DNA from: a virus
Strand: one strand, 5' to 3'
Length of the DNA: 28,704 nucleotides
Virus record (IMG/VR): IMGVR_UViG_3300035179_000053
Span: 1 to 28,704 of that record
The notes under the pieces are model-generated. The model was not told the DNA's origin, made no database searches, and worked only from the letters and a program-made list of their open reading frames with translations. A program made the position numbers and the translations under genes. Positions 1-5,714 of this stretch are shown here, piece by piece; the first letter of the stretch is position 1; each line of letters begins with the position of its first letter.

Positions 1-492
1 GATATGGAAAGTAAGGTAGCAGCGTATAAGGAGAGAGGGGTGTGCCACTTTGCAGCGGATTCCCTTACTGGGTTACAATGGTATGTTTTACACGGAGAGG
101 TCAACCTTGCAGGACATACAGGGAAAGGAACCAGCCAATATACTTATGGGTTGGCTATTGAGAAGATCAGAGAGATTGTAGATGTCTGCTGTCACATCCC
201 TTTTGATTTCATCCTTACTACCCATGTTGAGTCAGAGAAGGATGAGATTGTTGGGAAGATTCAGGAGACCATCTTACTCTATGGGAAGAAACTTCCTGGG
301 ATCGTATTAAGTATGATCGATGACATCTACTATGTTTCAGTGTCAACGATGACAGGGAAGAAGGAATATTGGTTTGAGACTTCTCCGCAGATGTTCTTGA
401 AGATCATCAGGCAGAGATCGTTTGATGACCTGCCAATCAAGATCAAACCAAACTTTGCAGAGATTTACAGAGGTCAAATGTCCTGTGAGTGA
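1..492 (+). CDS. Sak4-like phage recombination ATPase, C-terminal part (5' end outside window)
   Basis: The reading frame is open to the left edge, so this is the C-terminal part of a larger protein; the ATG at 4 is probably internal. The sequence CHFAADSLTGL near the left edge looks like the Walker B strand of a RecA/AAA-type phage ATPase. It is followed by a helix, a strand ILTTHVE (the sensor region) and the pattern GKKLPGIVLSMIDDIYYV, which is typical of the last third of Sak4-like ATPases (AAA_24 type). Such proteins load with a single-strand-binding protein in phage single-strand annealing recombination. The SSB-like gene at 841 supports this. The Walker A part is outside the window, so the family is inferred from the C-terminal pattern only. 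Confidence 0.65.
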   Translation, partial: DMESKVAAYKERGVCHFAADSLTGLQWYVLHGEVNLAGHTGKGTSQYTYGLAIEKIREIVDVCCHIPFDFILTTHVESEKDEIVGKIQETILLYGKKLPGIVLSMIDDIYYVSVSTMTGKKEYWFETSPQMFLKIIRQRSFDDLPIKIKPNFAEIYRGQMSCE

Positions 493-508
493 AGGGAGGT
501 GAGGAAGG

Positions 509-649
509 ATGAAGAGAACAGAAGCCTTAGAATATTGGCAGAAGCTCCTTGAAGGCTATCAGGATGCAATCGAGGAGGAGGAGAAGAAGTTGGAGAGCTT
601 AAGGAAGGAAGAGAGACACATCAAAGGGGAGATGGAGAAGCTGAGATGA
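509..649 (+). CDS. small coiled-coil protein, 46 aa
   Basis: The ORF starts with ATG behind a strong ribosome site (GGGAGGTGAGGAAGG, 493-508) and encodes 46 residues. The middle is almost all Glu, Lys, Leu and Arg in a heptad-like spacing, so a single charged alpha-helix or coiled coil is expected. It sits between the Sak4-like gene and the next small gene with short gaps, as part of the same operon. I do not recognise a family and no function can be stated. Confidence 0.55.
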   Translation: MKRTEALEYWQKLLEGYQDAIEEEEKKLESLRKEERHIKGEMEKLR

Positions 650-665
650 GAAAGGAGGTGACCTT

Positions 666-872
666 GTGAGTGAGTTTGAGTGCAGCAATGGACACTTCCC
701 AGCACCCTCAACCATTGTAAGAAACAAATGTCCCTGTGGTGCTCCCATCATCAGAATGGATGGGAAATCATCAGGGCAGTTGAGGGCTGAGGAGAAAGAT
801 GAGTTTGAAAAATCTGAAAGAGAAAAGGAGGAAAGAGAATATGTGCCCAATAGACATCGGAATAGGGTTTGA
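666..872 (+). CDS. small protein with Cys-rich knuckle, 68 aa
   Basis: The start is GTG, chosen because AAAGGAGGTGACC lies directly upstream (651-663). The N-terminal half has a CSNGH...CPCG arrangement, compatible with one zinc-binding knuckle, and the C-terminal half is highly charged (Glu/Lys/Arg). The last 32 nt overlap the start of the SSB-like gene in another frame, and the ribosome site of that gene lies inside this one. It is a plausible operon member of unknown function. Confidence 0.55.
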   Translation: MSEFECSNGHFPAPSTIVRNKCPCGAPIIRMDGKSSGQLRAEEKDEFEKSEREKEEREYVPNRHRNRV

Positions 873-1311
873 AGATTTGGAGAAGTTAGCAAGGCCACCG
901 TTGGTTCCTGATGGAACCTATGAAACGGTGATTGATAAGGTTGATGATTCACCTGTCCAACAGTCAGGAAGACCTCAGTGGAAATTTACCTTAAGGATCA
1001 TAAACAGACCTGACCTTGAAGTAAAGGGGAATCGCAATCTGTTCGTATATGCACAACTACCGTGGATTGATCCTGATACCAAACAGTGGGATTATACAGC
1101 CACATTCACCATCGTCAATATAATCAGTGGAACGGGGATGCAGATCCAAGGAACACAGCTTCCTGATAAGGAGGTATTTCAGGGGAGACCATTGGTGGTA
1201 AAGGTTGATCAGGTAACCCGAAAGGGAACAGAGAATGATCCTGAACCCATCAAGGACAATCGTGTCAGAATTATTACAAAGAAGAGAGGTGGAGGAGGAA
1301 TGGTCAGCTAA
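841..1311 (+). CDS. putative single-strand DNA-binding protein (DUF669-like)
   Basis: The protein has 156 aa. The ATG at 841 is preferred over an upstream ATG at 799 because AAAAGGAGGAAAGAG lies just before it. The sequence begins with an acidic helix, then LVPDGTYETVIDKVDDSPVQQSG and PQWKFTLRI, a beta-rich start like that of OB-fold phage proteins (the DUF669/SSB-like group) encoded beside Sak4 ATPases. The C-terminus is basic (RVRIITKKRGGGG) rather than the acidic tail of bacterial SSB. Role inferred: coating single-stranded DNA for the recombinase and polymerase. The assignment rests on pattern and neighbourhood. Confidence 0.5.
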   Translation: MCPIDIGIGFEDLEKLARPPLVPDGTYETVIDKVDDSPVQQSGRPQWKFTLRIINRPDLEVKGNRNLFVYAQLPWIDPDTKQWDYTATFTIVNIISGTGMQIQGTQLPDKEVFQGRPLVVKVDQVTRKGTENDPEPIKDNRVRIITKKRGGGGMVS

Positions 1312-1327
1312 GGTCGAAGTTCGACCT
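1311..1327. repeat. 6-5-6 hairpin motif, copy 1
   Basis: AGGTCG, a 5-nt spacer (AAGTT) and CGACCT form a perfect 6-bp inverted repeat that starts at the last base of the SSB-like stop codon and is followed by ATACTCAG. As DNA it can also be read as a near-perfect 17-bp palindrome with 8-bp arms. The same stem with the same spacing occurs at 11075 and, with one wobble pair, at 27857. No T-run follows, so it is not a Rho-independent terminator. Confidence 0.6.
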
Positions 1328-1344
1328 ATACTCAGTATAAATTA

Positions 1345-1452
1345 CTGTCTCGTGTGGTGTTCTGGTGAAAACACTTGAGGCAACGAGACTATGGAGAGCT
1401 GCATCAGGACTACTGCCATAGCAAAGAAGGTTCGAATCCTTCAACGAGACAG
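1345..1452 (+). ncRNA. tRNA-like element without a canonical anticodon arm
   Basis: The ends pair over 9 bp (1345-1353 with 1444-1452). A D-arm-like hairpin with GG in the loop occupies 1357-1374. A textbook T arm occupies 1426-1442: stem GAAGG/CCTTC, loop TTCGAAT. Between D and T arms there are 51 nt instead of about 22. They hold a hairpin (CTATGG 1389-1394 with CCATAG 1416-1421) with a 21-nt loop, and no 5-7-5 anticodon arm could be found. The 9-nt CAACGAGAC occurs twice (1381, 1442), so the 5' strand GTCTCG can pair with either copy. No CCA is encoded. It could be a decayed tRNA, a tRNA mimic, or a tRNA with an insertion. Confidence 0.4.
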
Positions 1453-1459
1453 CCTTAAC

Positions 1460-1870
1460 TTGAGAGAGATTAACAGAGAGACCACTTTAACTTTCAACGT
1501 AACTTCAGCATTTAAAGGAGGAACTAACTCTATGAAAGACGAACAGATCGTTGCCAAGAGTAAGGGGCAACCAGATCAGAAAGGAACATGCAAGCAAGCA
1601 GACACCTGGGCAGATTGCCAGAAACTCGCTGGGGGAGAGAAGGAGGCTCTTGCAGTTTTCAATGCCCAGTGGAAGACAAATGCAATCAATAAGTTGAGAA
1701 AACCTGCTACAGGTGCTCTGTCAATTGGAAAGATGATCATCGCTGCAAAGGCTACTGGGAAGCTCACGCCAGAACTGCAAGCAAGACTCGCAGAGACTCT
1801 CAAGAAGGCTGGTGTAGAGATTCCAGAAGGCATTCTGTAAACAATTTAGCTCTCTCTGTTGGTCTCTCAA
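1460..1870. repeat. imperfect ~20-nt inverted repeat flanking a small gene
   Basis: The left arm at about 1460-1483 (TTGAGAGAGATTAACAGAGA) and the reverse complement of about 1849-1870 (TTGAGAGACCAACAGAGAGA) align over about 20 nt with a 2-nt gap and two mismatches. The arms flank the 102-aa gene at 1532-1840. Both are GA/CT-rich, which is common in this genome, so chance similarity is possible. Confidence 0.35.
1532..1840 (+). CDS. hypothetical protein, 102 aa
   Basis: The ATG at 1532 follows AAAGGAGGAACTAACTCT. An upstream ATG at 1391 in frame is rejected because it would translate the tRNA-like element. The product is hydrophilic and Lys/Ala-rich with two cysteines (CKQADTWADC) near residues 20-29. 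Its C-terminal half (KLTPELQARLAETLKKAGVEIP) looks like two short amphipathic helices. A gap of 220 bases holding the hairpin repeat and the tRNA-like element precedes it, so it may have its own transcript. No family recognised. Confidence 0.65.
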   Translation: MKDEQIVAKSKGQPDQKGTCKQADTWADCQKLAGGEKEALAVFNAQWKTNAINKLRKPATGALSIGKMIIAAKATGKLTPELQARLAETLKKAGVEIPEGIL

Positions 1871-1892
1871 TTTTATTATAAAGGAGGTTGAG

Positions 1893-2078
1893 ATGAAAAT
1901 TGATTCCATTACGCCTGGCTGTGTTATTCTCCATCCAGAGACCATTGAGGAAACTGGGGTAATGCAATGGTTATCTGTAAGGTTTTTAGGACAGCATGTT
2001 TCCCTTGATTTTGTAACACACTATATTGGAGATGGTAAAACTCTATACCCAGCTTTTTGGATTCGGAAAGAAGGATAA
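1893..2078 (+). CDS. hypothetical protein, 61 aa
   Basis: ATG is preceded by AAAGGAGGTTGAG at optimal spacing. The short product (MKIDSITPGCVILHPETI...) looks beta-rich and mixed hydrophobic, without signal peptide or membrane segment. Its stop (2076-2078) is one base from the next start, so translation of the two is probably coupled. Family not recognised. Confidence 0.6.
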   Translation: MKIDSITPGCVILHPETIEETGVMQWLSVRFLGQHVSLDFVTHYIGDGKTLYPAFWIRKEG

Positions 2079-2079
2079 G

Positions 2080-2478
2080 ATGGGTGATGCCAGAAGAAGA
2101 AAAATTTGGGATGAAGCAGTTGCTCTAACAATAGCAGATTGGAAGGAGGTTAATCCTATAATGGAACTTAAAATAATCTTCATCGGTGGTCTTATCCTTA
2201 TTGGGCAGTATGAAGATGAGATTTTACAGAAACCAAGAGTTGTAATTTCAGGTCAAGATTCTCAGGGGAGAGAAGTGATGGGGCTTAAAGCTCTCGTAGG
2301 AACCCCTGATAAGATTGAGCAGCTCAACCCTGCTTTAAGACATCTAATGTATGATGTAAAAGATGAAAGTCTTATCAACCTTTACATCCAAGCTACAACA
2401 GGGATAGTTCCTGCAAGGGATCTCAGTAATGTGAGACCAATTAAAGGTGGGAATAATCCAGGAGGGGTAGTAGCATGA
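2080..2478 (+). CDS. hypothetical phage protein with Sm-like N-terminal strands
   Basis: Two starts are possible. ATG 2080 lies one base after the previous stop with AAGGA just upstream (132 aa). ATG 2161 has the stronger site GGAAGGAGGT ten bases upstream and would give 105 aa. The part after 2161 reads MELKIIFIGGLILIGQYEDE...KPRVV, a pattern of short beta strands resembling small Sm-like phage proteins of unknown role. The C-terminus is glycine-rich. The stop overlaps the next ATG (ATGA). Function unknown. Confidence 0.6.
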   Translation: MGDARRRKIWDEAVALTIADWKEVNPIMELKIIFIGGLILIGQYEDEILQKPRVVISGQDSQGREVMGLKALVGTPDKIEQLNPALRHLMYDVKDESLINLYIQATTGIVPARDLSNVRPIKGGNNPGGVVA

Positions 2479-2801
2479 AAGTCTATATTACTGGTCCTTA
2501 CACAAAAGGGGATGTTGCCTGTAATGTCAAGAGGGTGATTGAAGTTGCAGATAAAATCGCCAACCTTGGGCATATTCCATTCGTTCCACATCTCTTTCAT
2601 TTCTGGCATCTTTTTCATCATCATCCAAAAGAGTTCTGGATGAAGATGGATCTTAAATGGCTTAGCTGTTGTGATGTTTTATTTCTCTTAGCTGGTGAAA
2701 GTGAGGGAGCAATCACAGAGTGTAAATTTGCTTTGGAGAATGGAATCGAGATTGTAACATCAATTGAGGCATTAAAATTTATTAGTAGGATAGGAGGGTA
2801 A
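2475..2801 (+). CDS. DUF4406 / nucleoside 2-deoxyribosyltransferase-like protein
   Basis: The 108-aa product opens with MKVYITGPYTKGDV, the typical start of DUF4406 proteins, which share the fold of nucleoside 2-deoxyribosyltransferases. Further landmarks are HIPFVPHLFHFWH, DLKWLSCCDVLFLLAGESEGA (the region that in the enzyme family carries the catalytic acid and substrate loop) and a closing IEIVTSIEAL strand. Length matches the family. Many phages carry such a protein, presumably acting on nucleotides or nucleotide signals; the true substrate is not known. It is translationally coupled to the preceding gene through ATGA. Confidence 0.75.
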   Translation: MKVYITGPYTKGDVACNVKRVIEVADKIANLGHIPFVPHLFHFWHLFHHHPKEFWMKMDLKWLSCCDVLFLLAGESEGAITECKFALENGIEIVTSIEALKFISRIGG

Positions 2802-2802
2802 G

Positions 2803-3141
2803 ATGAGTGAAGAACAAACACCAAAGAAAACTGAATTAAGTTATCATCTTCTTATCTGGATTATTTGTATTTTTATTTCTGGTGTCTCTGCTGGCTTCGT
2901 TGGTGGCATTACTATTGGAAAGCAGAAACAGATGATTACAGAAACCATTGACACCCACATCAATCTCATCATGCCAAAGAATGAGAAAGAGTTAAGAAAA
3001 CAAACCCTCTTTAATGCCTGCCAGCAAACTATGATCAATGAGATTGCTAAGTGGGAGCTCTTTAAGCAAACCACTCCTCCTCAAACACCTCCAGCAAAGG
3101 TTGAACCTAAAGGAGGGGCCAAGCGTGACAGACAAAATTAA
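2803..3141 (+). CDS. small single-pass membrane protein, 112 aa
   Basis: ATG 2803 follows GATAGGAGGGTAAG. After about 14 polar residues comes one long hydrophobic stretch (residues about 15-40, LLIWIICIFISGVSAGFVGG), so one transmembrane helix is expected. It is followed by a hydrophilic, partly helical segment and a Pro/Lys-rich tail. This could be an accessory membrane protein of the phage. The C-terminal 17 nt overlap the methyltransferase start. No lysis partner is visible, so no holin or spanin call is made. Confidence 0.6.
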   Translation: MSEEQTPKKTELSYHLLIWIICIFISGVSAGFVGGITIGKQKQMITETIDTHINLIMPKNEKELRKQTLFNACQQTMINEIAKWELFKQTTPPQTPPAKVEPKGGAKRDRQN

Positions 3142-4480
3142 GATCTCAGACATCATCATCGACCCAGATCGCAGACGAAAGACCTTTGATGAGAAGAAAC
3201 ATCAAGAGTTGATTAATTCGATTAAAGAGGTTGGTCTCATTGAACCATTAATTCTTGAAAAGAGAGATGATGGAATATATCTTCTTGTTGGTGAAAGACG
3301 ACTTCGAGCACTCAAAGAGATTGGTAAAGAAGAATTAACTGAGAAAGAGTATATTCTCAAAGAAAACCTTGATCTTTGGCAGAGACTTGCTATTGAGATC
3401 TATGAGAACATCCACAGAGAAGACTTAACCTGGCAGGAAAAGGTTGAAGGAGAGCTTCAACTTCATGAACTCTATCAAGAAAAATTCGGAACGACAAGAG
3501 AGCGAATTGGTAACATCACATGGACAGGGAAGAAGTCTGGAGGATGGAGGACACAGGATACTGCTGAACTCCTTGGTGAGGGGCTTGGGACGATCAGAGA
3601 GCATCTCCAACTTGCAAAGGCTCTCAGACTCGACCCAGAGTTGGGAAAGAAAGAGACGAAGGAAGCTGCAATAAGAGCAATGAAGGTTGGGTTTGAGTTG
3701 GGGTTTATGAGGGACATTGCAGGGATATTTGCTGAGGCAAGGTTGGAAAGTGGGGAGGAACCTATTCAGATCATTAAAGGAGACTCCCTCATTGAACTGC
3801 CAAAGTTTCCAGATGAGAGTTTCAACTTCTGCATCACCGACCCTCCTTATGGGATTGGGATTCATGATATGCAGGAGACCTTCCCAAACAGAGGGGAGGT
3901 TAGGCAGGGGATGGAATTTAATGATGAGAAGAAGGTATTGGAGAATGTAATCAAACCAGTTATGAGGGAGGTGTATAGGGTGTTGGTACAGGGATCACAC
4001 TGCTATGTTTTCTTTGCCATTGCTCGTTATACTGAGGTGAGAGCATTGTTAGAAGAAGTTGGGTTCTGGGTATGCCCAACTCCCCTCCTATGGATCAAGA
4101 ACAATGCTCTCAACCTTAGACCTCACATCTCCTATCCTGTCAATTATGAGCCAATCTTTTATTGTAGTAAGGGGTATCCACCTCGTCCCCTTTCTACCAT
4201 TCAGGCACTCTCAACGTTTGAGCATCCAATCCTTTCAGGGCAGACAAAGGTTCATCCAACAGAGAAGCCTCTTACCATCATTAAGAAACTGATTGAGAAT
4301 TGCTCACAAGTGAAGGAGAGAGGGATTGATCCCTTTCTTGGGGGAGGGACTTTCACCCTTGCCTGTAAACAATTAGACAGGTTGGCAGTTGGGGTAGAGA
4401 TTGATGATGTATGGTGGTTGGAGAGTAAGAAGAAACTTGAGGGGGGGATGATGGCAAGGATCAATCAAATATTTGGTTAG
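3125..4480 (+). CDS. ParB-nuclease-like domain fused to DNA methyltransferase (beta class)
   Basis: The GTG start at 3125 has AAAGGAGGGG seven bases upstream; an ATG at 3038 in frame lies inside the preceding gene. The protein has 451 aa. Residues about 4-105 form a ParB N-terminal domain, with DPDRRRKTFDE, the hydrophobic VGLIEPLIL and the GERRLRAL box (56-63). A helical linker follows. Residues about 213-440 are a SAM-dependent amino-methyltransferase with catalytic DPPYG (239-243), HPTEKP (377-382) and the SAM-binding motif DPFLGGGTF (402-410). Motif IV precedes motif I, which is the beta-class order. It likely methylates adenine N6 or cytosine N4 in phage DNA, either for protection from restriction or for regulation. 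No cognate endonuclease is seen. Confidence 0.85.
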   Translation: MTDKIKISDIIIDPDRRRKTFDEKKHQELINSIKEVGLIEPLILEKRDDGIYLLVGERRLRALKEIGKEELTEKEYILKENLDLWQRLAIEIYENIHREDLTWQEKVEGELQLHELYQEKFGTTRERIGNITWTGKKSGGWRTQDTAELLGEGLGTIREHLQLAKALRLDPELGKKETKEAAIRAMKVGFELGFMRDIAGIFAEARLESGEEPIQIIKGDSLIELPKFPDESFNFCITDPPYGIGIHDMQETFPNRGEVRQGMEFNDEKKVLENVIKPVMREVYRVLVQGSHCYVFFAIARYTEVRALLEEVGFWVCPTPLLWIKNNALNLRPHISYPVNYEPIFYCSKGYPPRPLSTIQALSTFEHPILSGQTKVHPTEKPLTIIKKLIENCSQVKERGIDPFLGGGTFTLACKQLDRLAVGVEIDDVWWLESKKKLEGGMMARINQIFG

Positions 4481-4509
4481 ATTAAATAAAGGAAAGGAGG
4501 TGAATCCAG

Positions 4510-4713
4510 ATGAAAATTTCATATCATTGCGTTTGTGGAGCAACTCTCAATGTTGAAGGTGATCCATTTGCGGAATCAACTGACAAAGTCGTTGTCTTAG
4601 TTGATGAATTTAAACAACAGCACGCTCAATGTCTCTCTAAGACTTGGGAAGAACGAGACTTCTATCGAAATCGACCTATCACAGGTGTTGCAGGGGAAGC
4701 GATAGAAGAATGA
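4510..4713 (+). CDS. small protein with CxCG/HxxC zinc-binding pattern, 67 aa
   Basis: ATG 4510 follows GGAAAGGAGGTGAATCCAG. Residues 7-10 are CVCG, and a later HAQC around residue 38-41 could complete one zinc site. The pattern matches small zinc-ribbon-like phage proteins. The C-terminus is acidic, and the stop overlaps the next ATG. Function unknown. Confidence 0.6.
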   Translation: MKISYHCVCGATLNVEGDPFAESTDKVVVLVDEFKQQHAQCLSKTWEERDFYRNRPITGVAGEAIEE

Positions 4714-4877
4714 ACTCCTACTATCGATTCTGCTTTATGGAATGGTCTTGCTGTGGTCTAATCTGGCAACTCCAAATGTGGAGGGGACAGCCAGGGAGAA
4801 GAGATTGGGCTCCAAGTTGCCCTCTCTGTGAGGAGGAAGGGAAAAGTTTTAATCAAATTTATGGAGGTAGAAAATGA
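4710..4877 (+). CDS. small cysteine-rich protein, 55 aa
   Basis: The start is coupled to the previous gene by ATGA (ATG at 4710). The 55-residue product has FCFMEWSCCGL and SCPLCEEEG, that is, two Cys pairs about 30 residues apart, fitting a zinc ribbon. There is no strong ribosome site, as expected for a coupled start. It is the last ordinary operon gene before the cassette-like region begins at 4925. Confidence 0.5.
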   Translation: MNSYYRFCFMEWSCCGLIWQLQMWRGQPGRRDWAPSCPLCEEEGKSFNQIYGGRK

Positions 4878-4921
4878 CAGGCACCGACTTAGAAGCACGA
4901 AAACAGAGACTGGAAAAGTAA
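4874..4921 (+). CDS. possible 15-codon mini-ORF or gene remnant
   Basis: ATG 4874 overlaps the previous stop (ATGA) and has a good site, TGGAGGTAGAAA. Only 15 charged residues follow (MTGTDLEARKQRLEK) before TAA. It ends four bases before the first attC-like box, so it could be the stump of a gene cut by cassette insertion. Expression is unproven. Confidence 0.25.
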   Translation: MTGTDLEARKQRLEK

Positions 4922-4924
4922 GCC

Positions 4925-5017
4925 TTACAACGCTTGAACTACGCAGCGGCGAAAGGAGTTGATATGCTAAACAGAGACGAAGAAGTTGAAAGGATTTTCT
5001 TGAGTGATTTGTTAGAC
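4925..5017. other. attC-like site 1 (weak centre)
   Basis: The left end TTACAAC-GCTTGA-ACTACGC (4925-4944) matches the left end of site 3 at 14 of 18 positions. The right end CTTGAGT-GATTT-GTTAGAC (4999-5017) matches the right ends of sites 2 and 3. The inner arms pair poorly. The left core box has no reverse-complement partner upstream, so this may be a hybrid or decayed site. An open frame from ATG 4964 runs through it. Confidence 0.45.
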
Positions 5018-5152
5018 GGAGGATTTATGTTATTTTACTCTTTTATTTGGCAAGCTCAAACTTCAACAGAAGGTGTCTATATTTTTCATAGAAATAAATG
5101 CGAAGTTATTGGGCACAAAGAAATTTGTTGGGATTTTTGTTATTCCGTCTAA
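4964..5152 (+). CDS. cassette gene 1, hypothetical protein (62 aa, or 41 aa from ATG 5027)
   Basis: Two starts compete. ATG 4964 has AAAGGAGTTGAT upstream but lies inside the attC-like site. ATG 5027 has GGAGG at 5018-5022 directly after the GTTAGAC core box, the position used in the other two cassettes, and gives 41 aa. The shared C-terminal part is aromatic and contains three cysteines (NKCEVIGHKEICWDFCYSV). The stop codon forms part of the closing box GTCTAAC. It resembles the small unknown proteins often found in integron cassettes; no family recognised. Confidence 0.5.
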   Translation: MLNRDEEVERIFLSDLLDGGFMLFYSFIWQAQTSTEGVYIFHRNKCEVIGHKEICWDFCYSV

Positions 5153-5229
5153 CCATTGATTAACAAACCATTTTGCCCTGATAAGGGGATATTCAGGCGA
5201 TGGGATTTATCTTGAGTGATTGGTTATAT
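5147..5229. other. attC-like site 2
   Basis: GTCTAAC (a perfect RYYYAAC core box) with spacer CATTGA begins the site, and CTTGAGT-GATTG-GTTATAT ends it. TAACCA (5150-5155) pairs with TGGTTA (5221-5226). AAACCAT (5165-5171) pairs with 5200-5208 with two bulges, and CCCT/AGGG form a terminal hairpin at 5176-5187. The inner L arms pair only partly, so it is a weaker site than site 3. Confidence 0.5.
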
Positions 5230-5249
5230 TTCTACTTCAGGAGGATGAA

Positions 5250-5480
5250 ATGGATTTAGAGTATGAATTATCAAATATCATTGATTCATCGTGGCATTAT
5301 AGTTGGCATTGGCCCAGAGATCAATATGGATATCTTACCTTAGATGGCTGGAGAAAGGCTTTAATTGATGGCAATGGATTACTTGCCCATTTTGAACAAA
5401 GAATAGCAGAACTCAAAAAGATTCTTCCATTAATCGAGGAGGAAATTAAAAAGAGAGCAAATTGGGAAGCGGAAATATAA
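5250..5480 (+). CDS. cassette gene 2, hypothetical protein, 76 aa
   Basis: ATG 5250 has CAGGAGGATGAA upstream, 12 bases past the opening core box. The product starts with a Trp-rich acidic part (SSWHYSWHWPRDQYGYLTLDGWRKAL) and ends in a helix of charged heptads (FEQRIAELKKILPLIEEEIKKR), a probable coiled coil. The TAA stop lies in the closing core box ATATAAC, as in integron cassettes. No family recognised, and no toxin/antitoxin pair is apparent. Confidence 0.65.
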   Translation: MDLEYELSNIIDSSWHYSWHWPRDQYGYLTLDGWRKALIDGNGLLAHFEQRIAELKKILPLIEEEIKKRANWEAEI

Positions 5481-5558
5481 CGACTGAACTAAGCCGCCGT
5501 CTACTGTGGATGGAATAGCAACTGACTATCCACGGTCGGCTTGAGTAATTTGTTATGC
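5475..5558. other. attC-like site 3 (full architecture)
   Basis: Read on the plus strand: core box ATATAAC (5475-5481), 6-nt spacer, arm ACTAAGCCG (5488-5496), 6 unpaired bases (5497-5502), stem ACTGTGGAT (5503-5511), loop, stem ATCCACGGT (5528-5536), arm CGGCTTGAGT (5537-5546), 5-nt spacer and core box GTTATGC (5552-5558). The two arms pair over 9 bp with exactly one extra base, G5543. This reproduces the known attC parts (R'', L'', unpaired spacer, variable terminal stem, L', R' and an extrahelical base). The extra base and the 6/5 spacers are arranged as in a classical attC read on the minus strand. Confidence 0.7.
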
Positions 5559-5573
5559 GAAGGAGGTGATAGC

Positions 5574-5714
5574 ATGAATTATCAAGAATTGTGTGAAAAA
5601 ATAGATTCACCAACGCTTCAAAGAGATCTCCAGTATTTTGAACAAACAGGGGAATATCCAGGTGGATACAATGCCGAAGAAAGGGCATTGATGGAAGAAT
5701 ATCTTTTCGCATAA
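5574..5714 (+). CDS. cassette gene 3, hypothetical protein, 46 aa
   Basis: ATG 5574 has GAAGGAGGTGATAGC upstream, beginning right after the core box GTTATGC. The 46-residue acidic product (MNYQELCEKIDSPTLQRDLQ...) seems to form two short helices and ends within the closing box GCATAAC, which supplies its TAA stop. No family recognised. It belongs to the cassette array. Confidence 0.6.
   Translation: MNYQELCEKIDSPTLQRDLQYFEQTGEYPGGYNAEERALMEEYLFA

Noticed and set aside
599-952. Minus-strand ORF opposite the zinc-knuckle and SSB-like genes
   Set aside because: It is antisense to genes with good ribosome sites and has a low-complexity Ser/Phe/Leu composition typical of the reverse of GA-rich coding DNA.
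1311-1340. TATACT after the hairpin as a promoter -10 box (also at 11091)
   Set aside because: No -35 sequence at 16-18 bp upstream in either copy, and the third copy has TTTACT. The hairpin is the conserved part.
1345-1452. Standard tRNA gene
   Set aside because: All windows between the D-like and T arms were checked for a 5-7-5 anticodon arm and none pairs; the length between arms is about double the normal.
1391-1531. Longer N-terminus for the 102-aa protein from ATG 1391
   Set aside because: It would translate the tRNA-like element and lacks a ribosome site, while ATG 1532 has AAAGGAGG at normal distance.
3425-3865. 146-aa minus-strand ORF inside the methyltransferase gene
   Set aside because: The plus-strand frame carries clear conserved motifs; the reverse frame has none.
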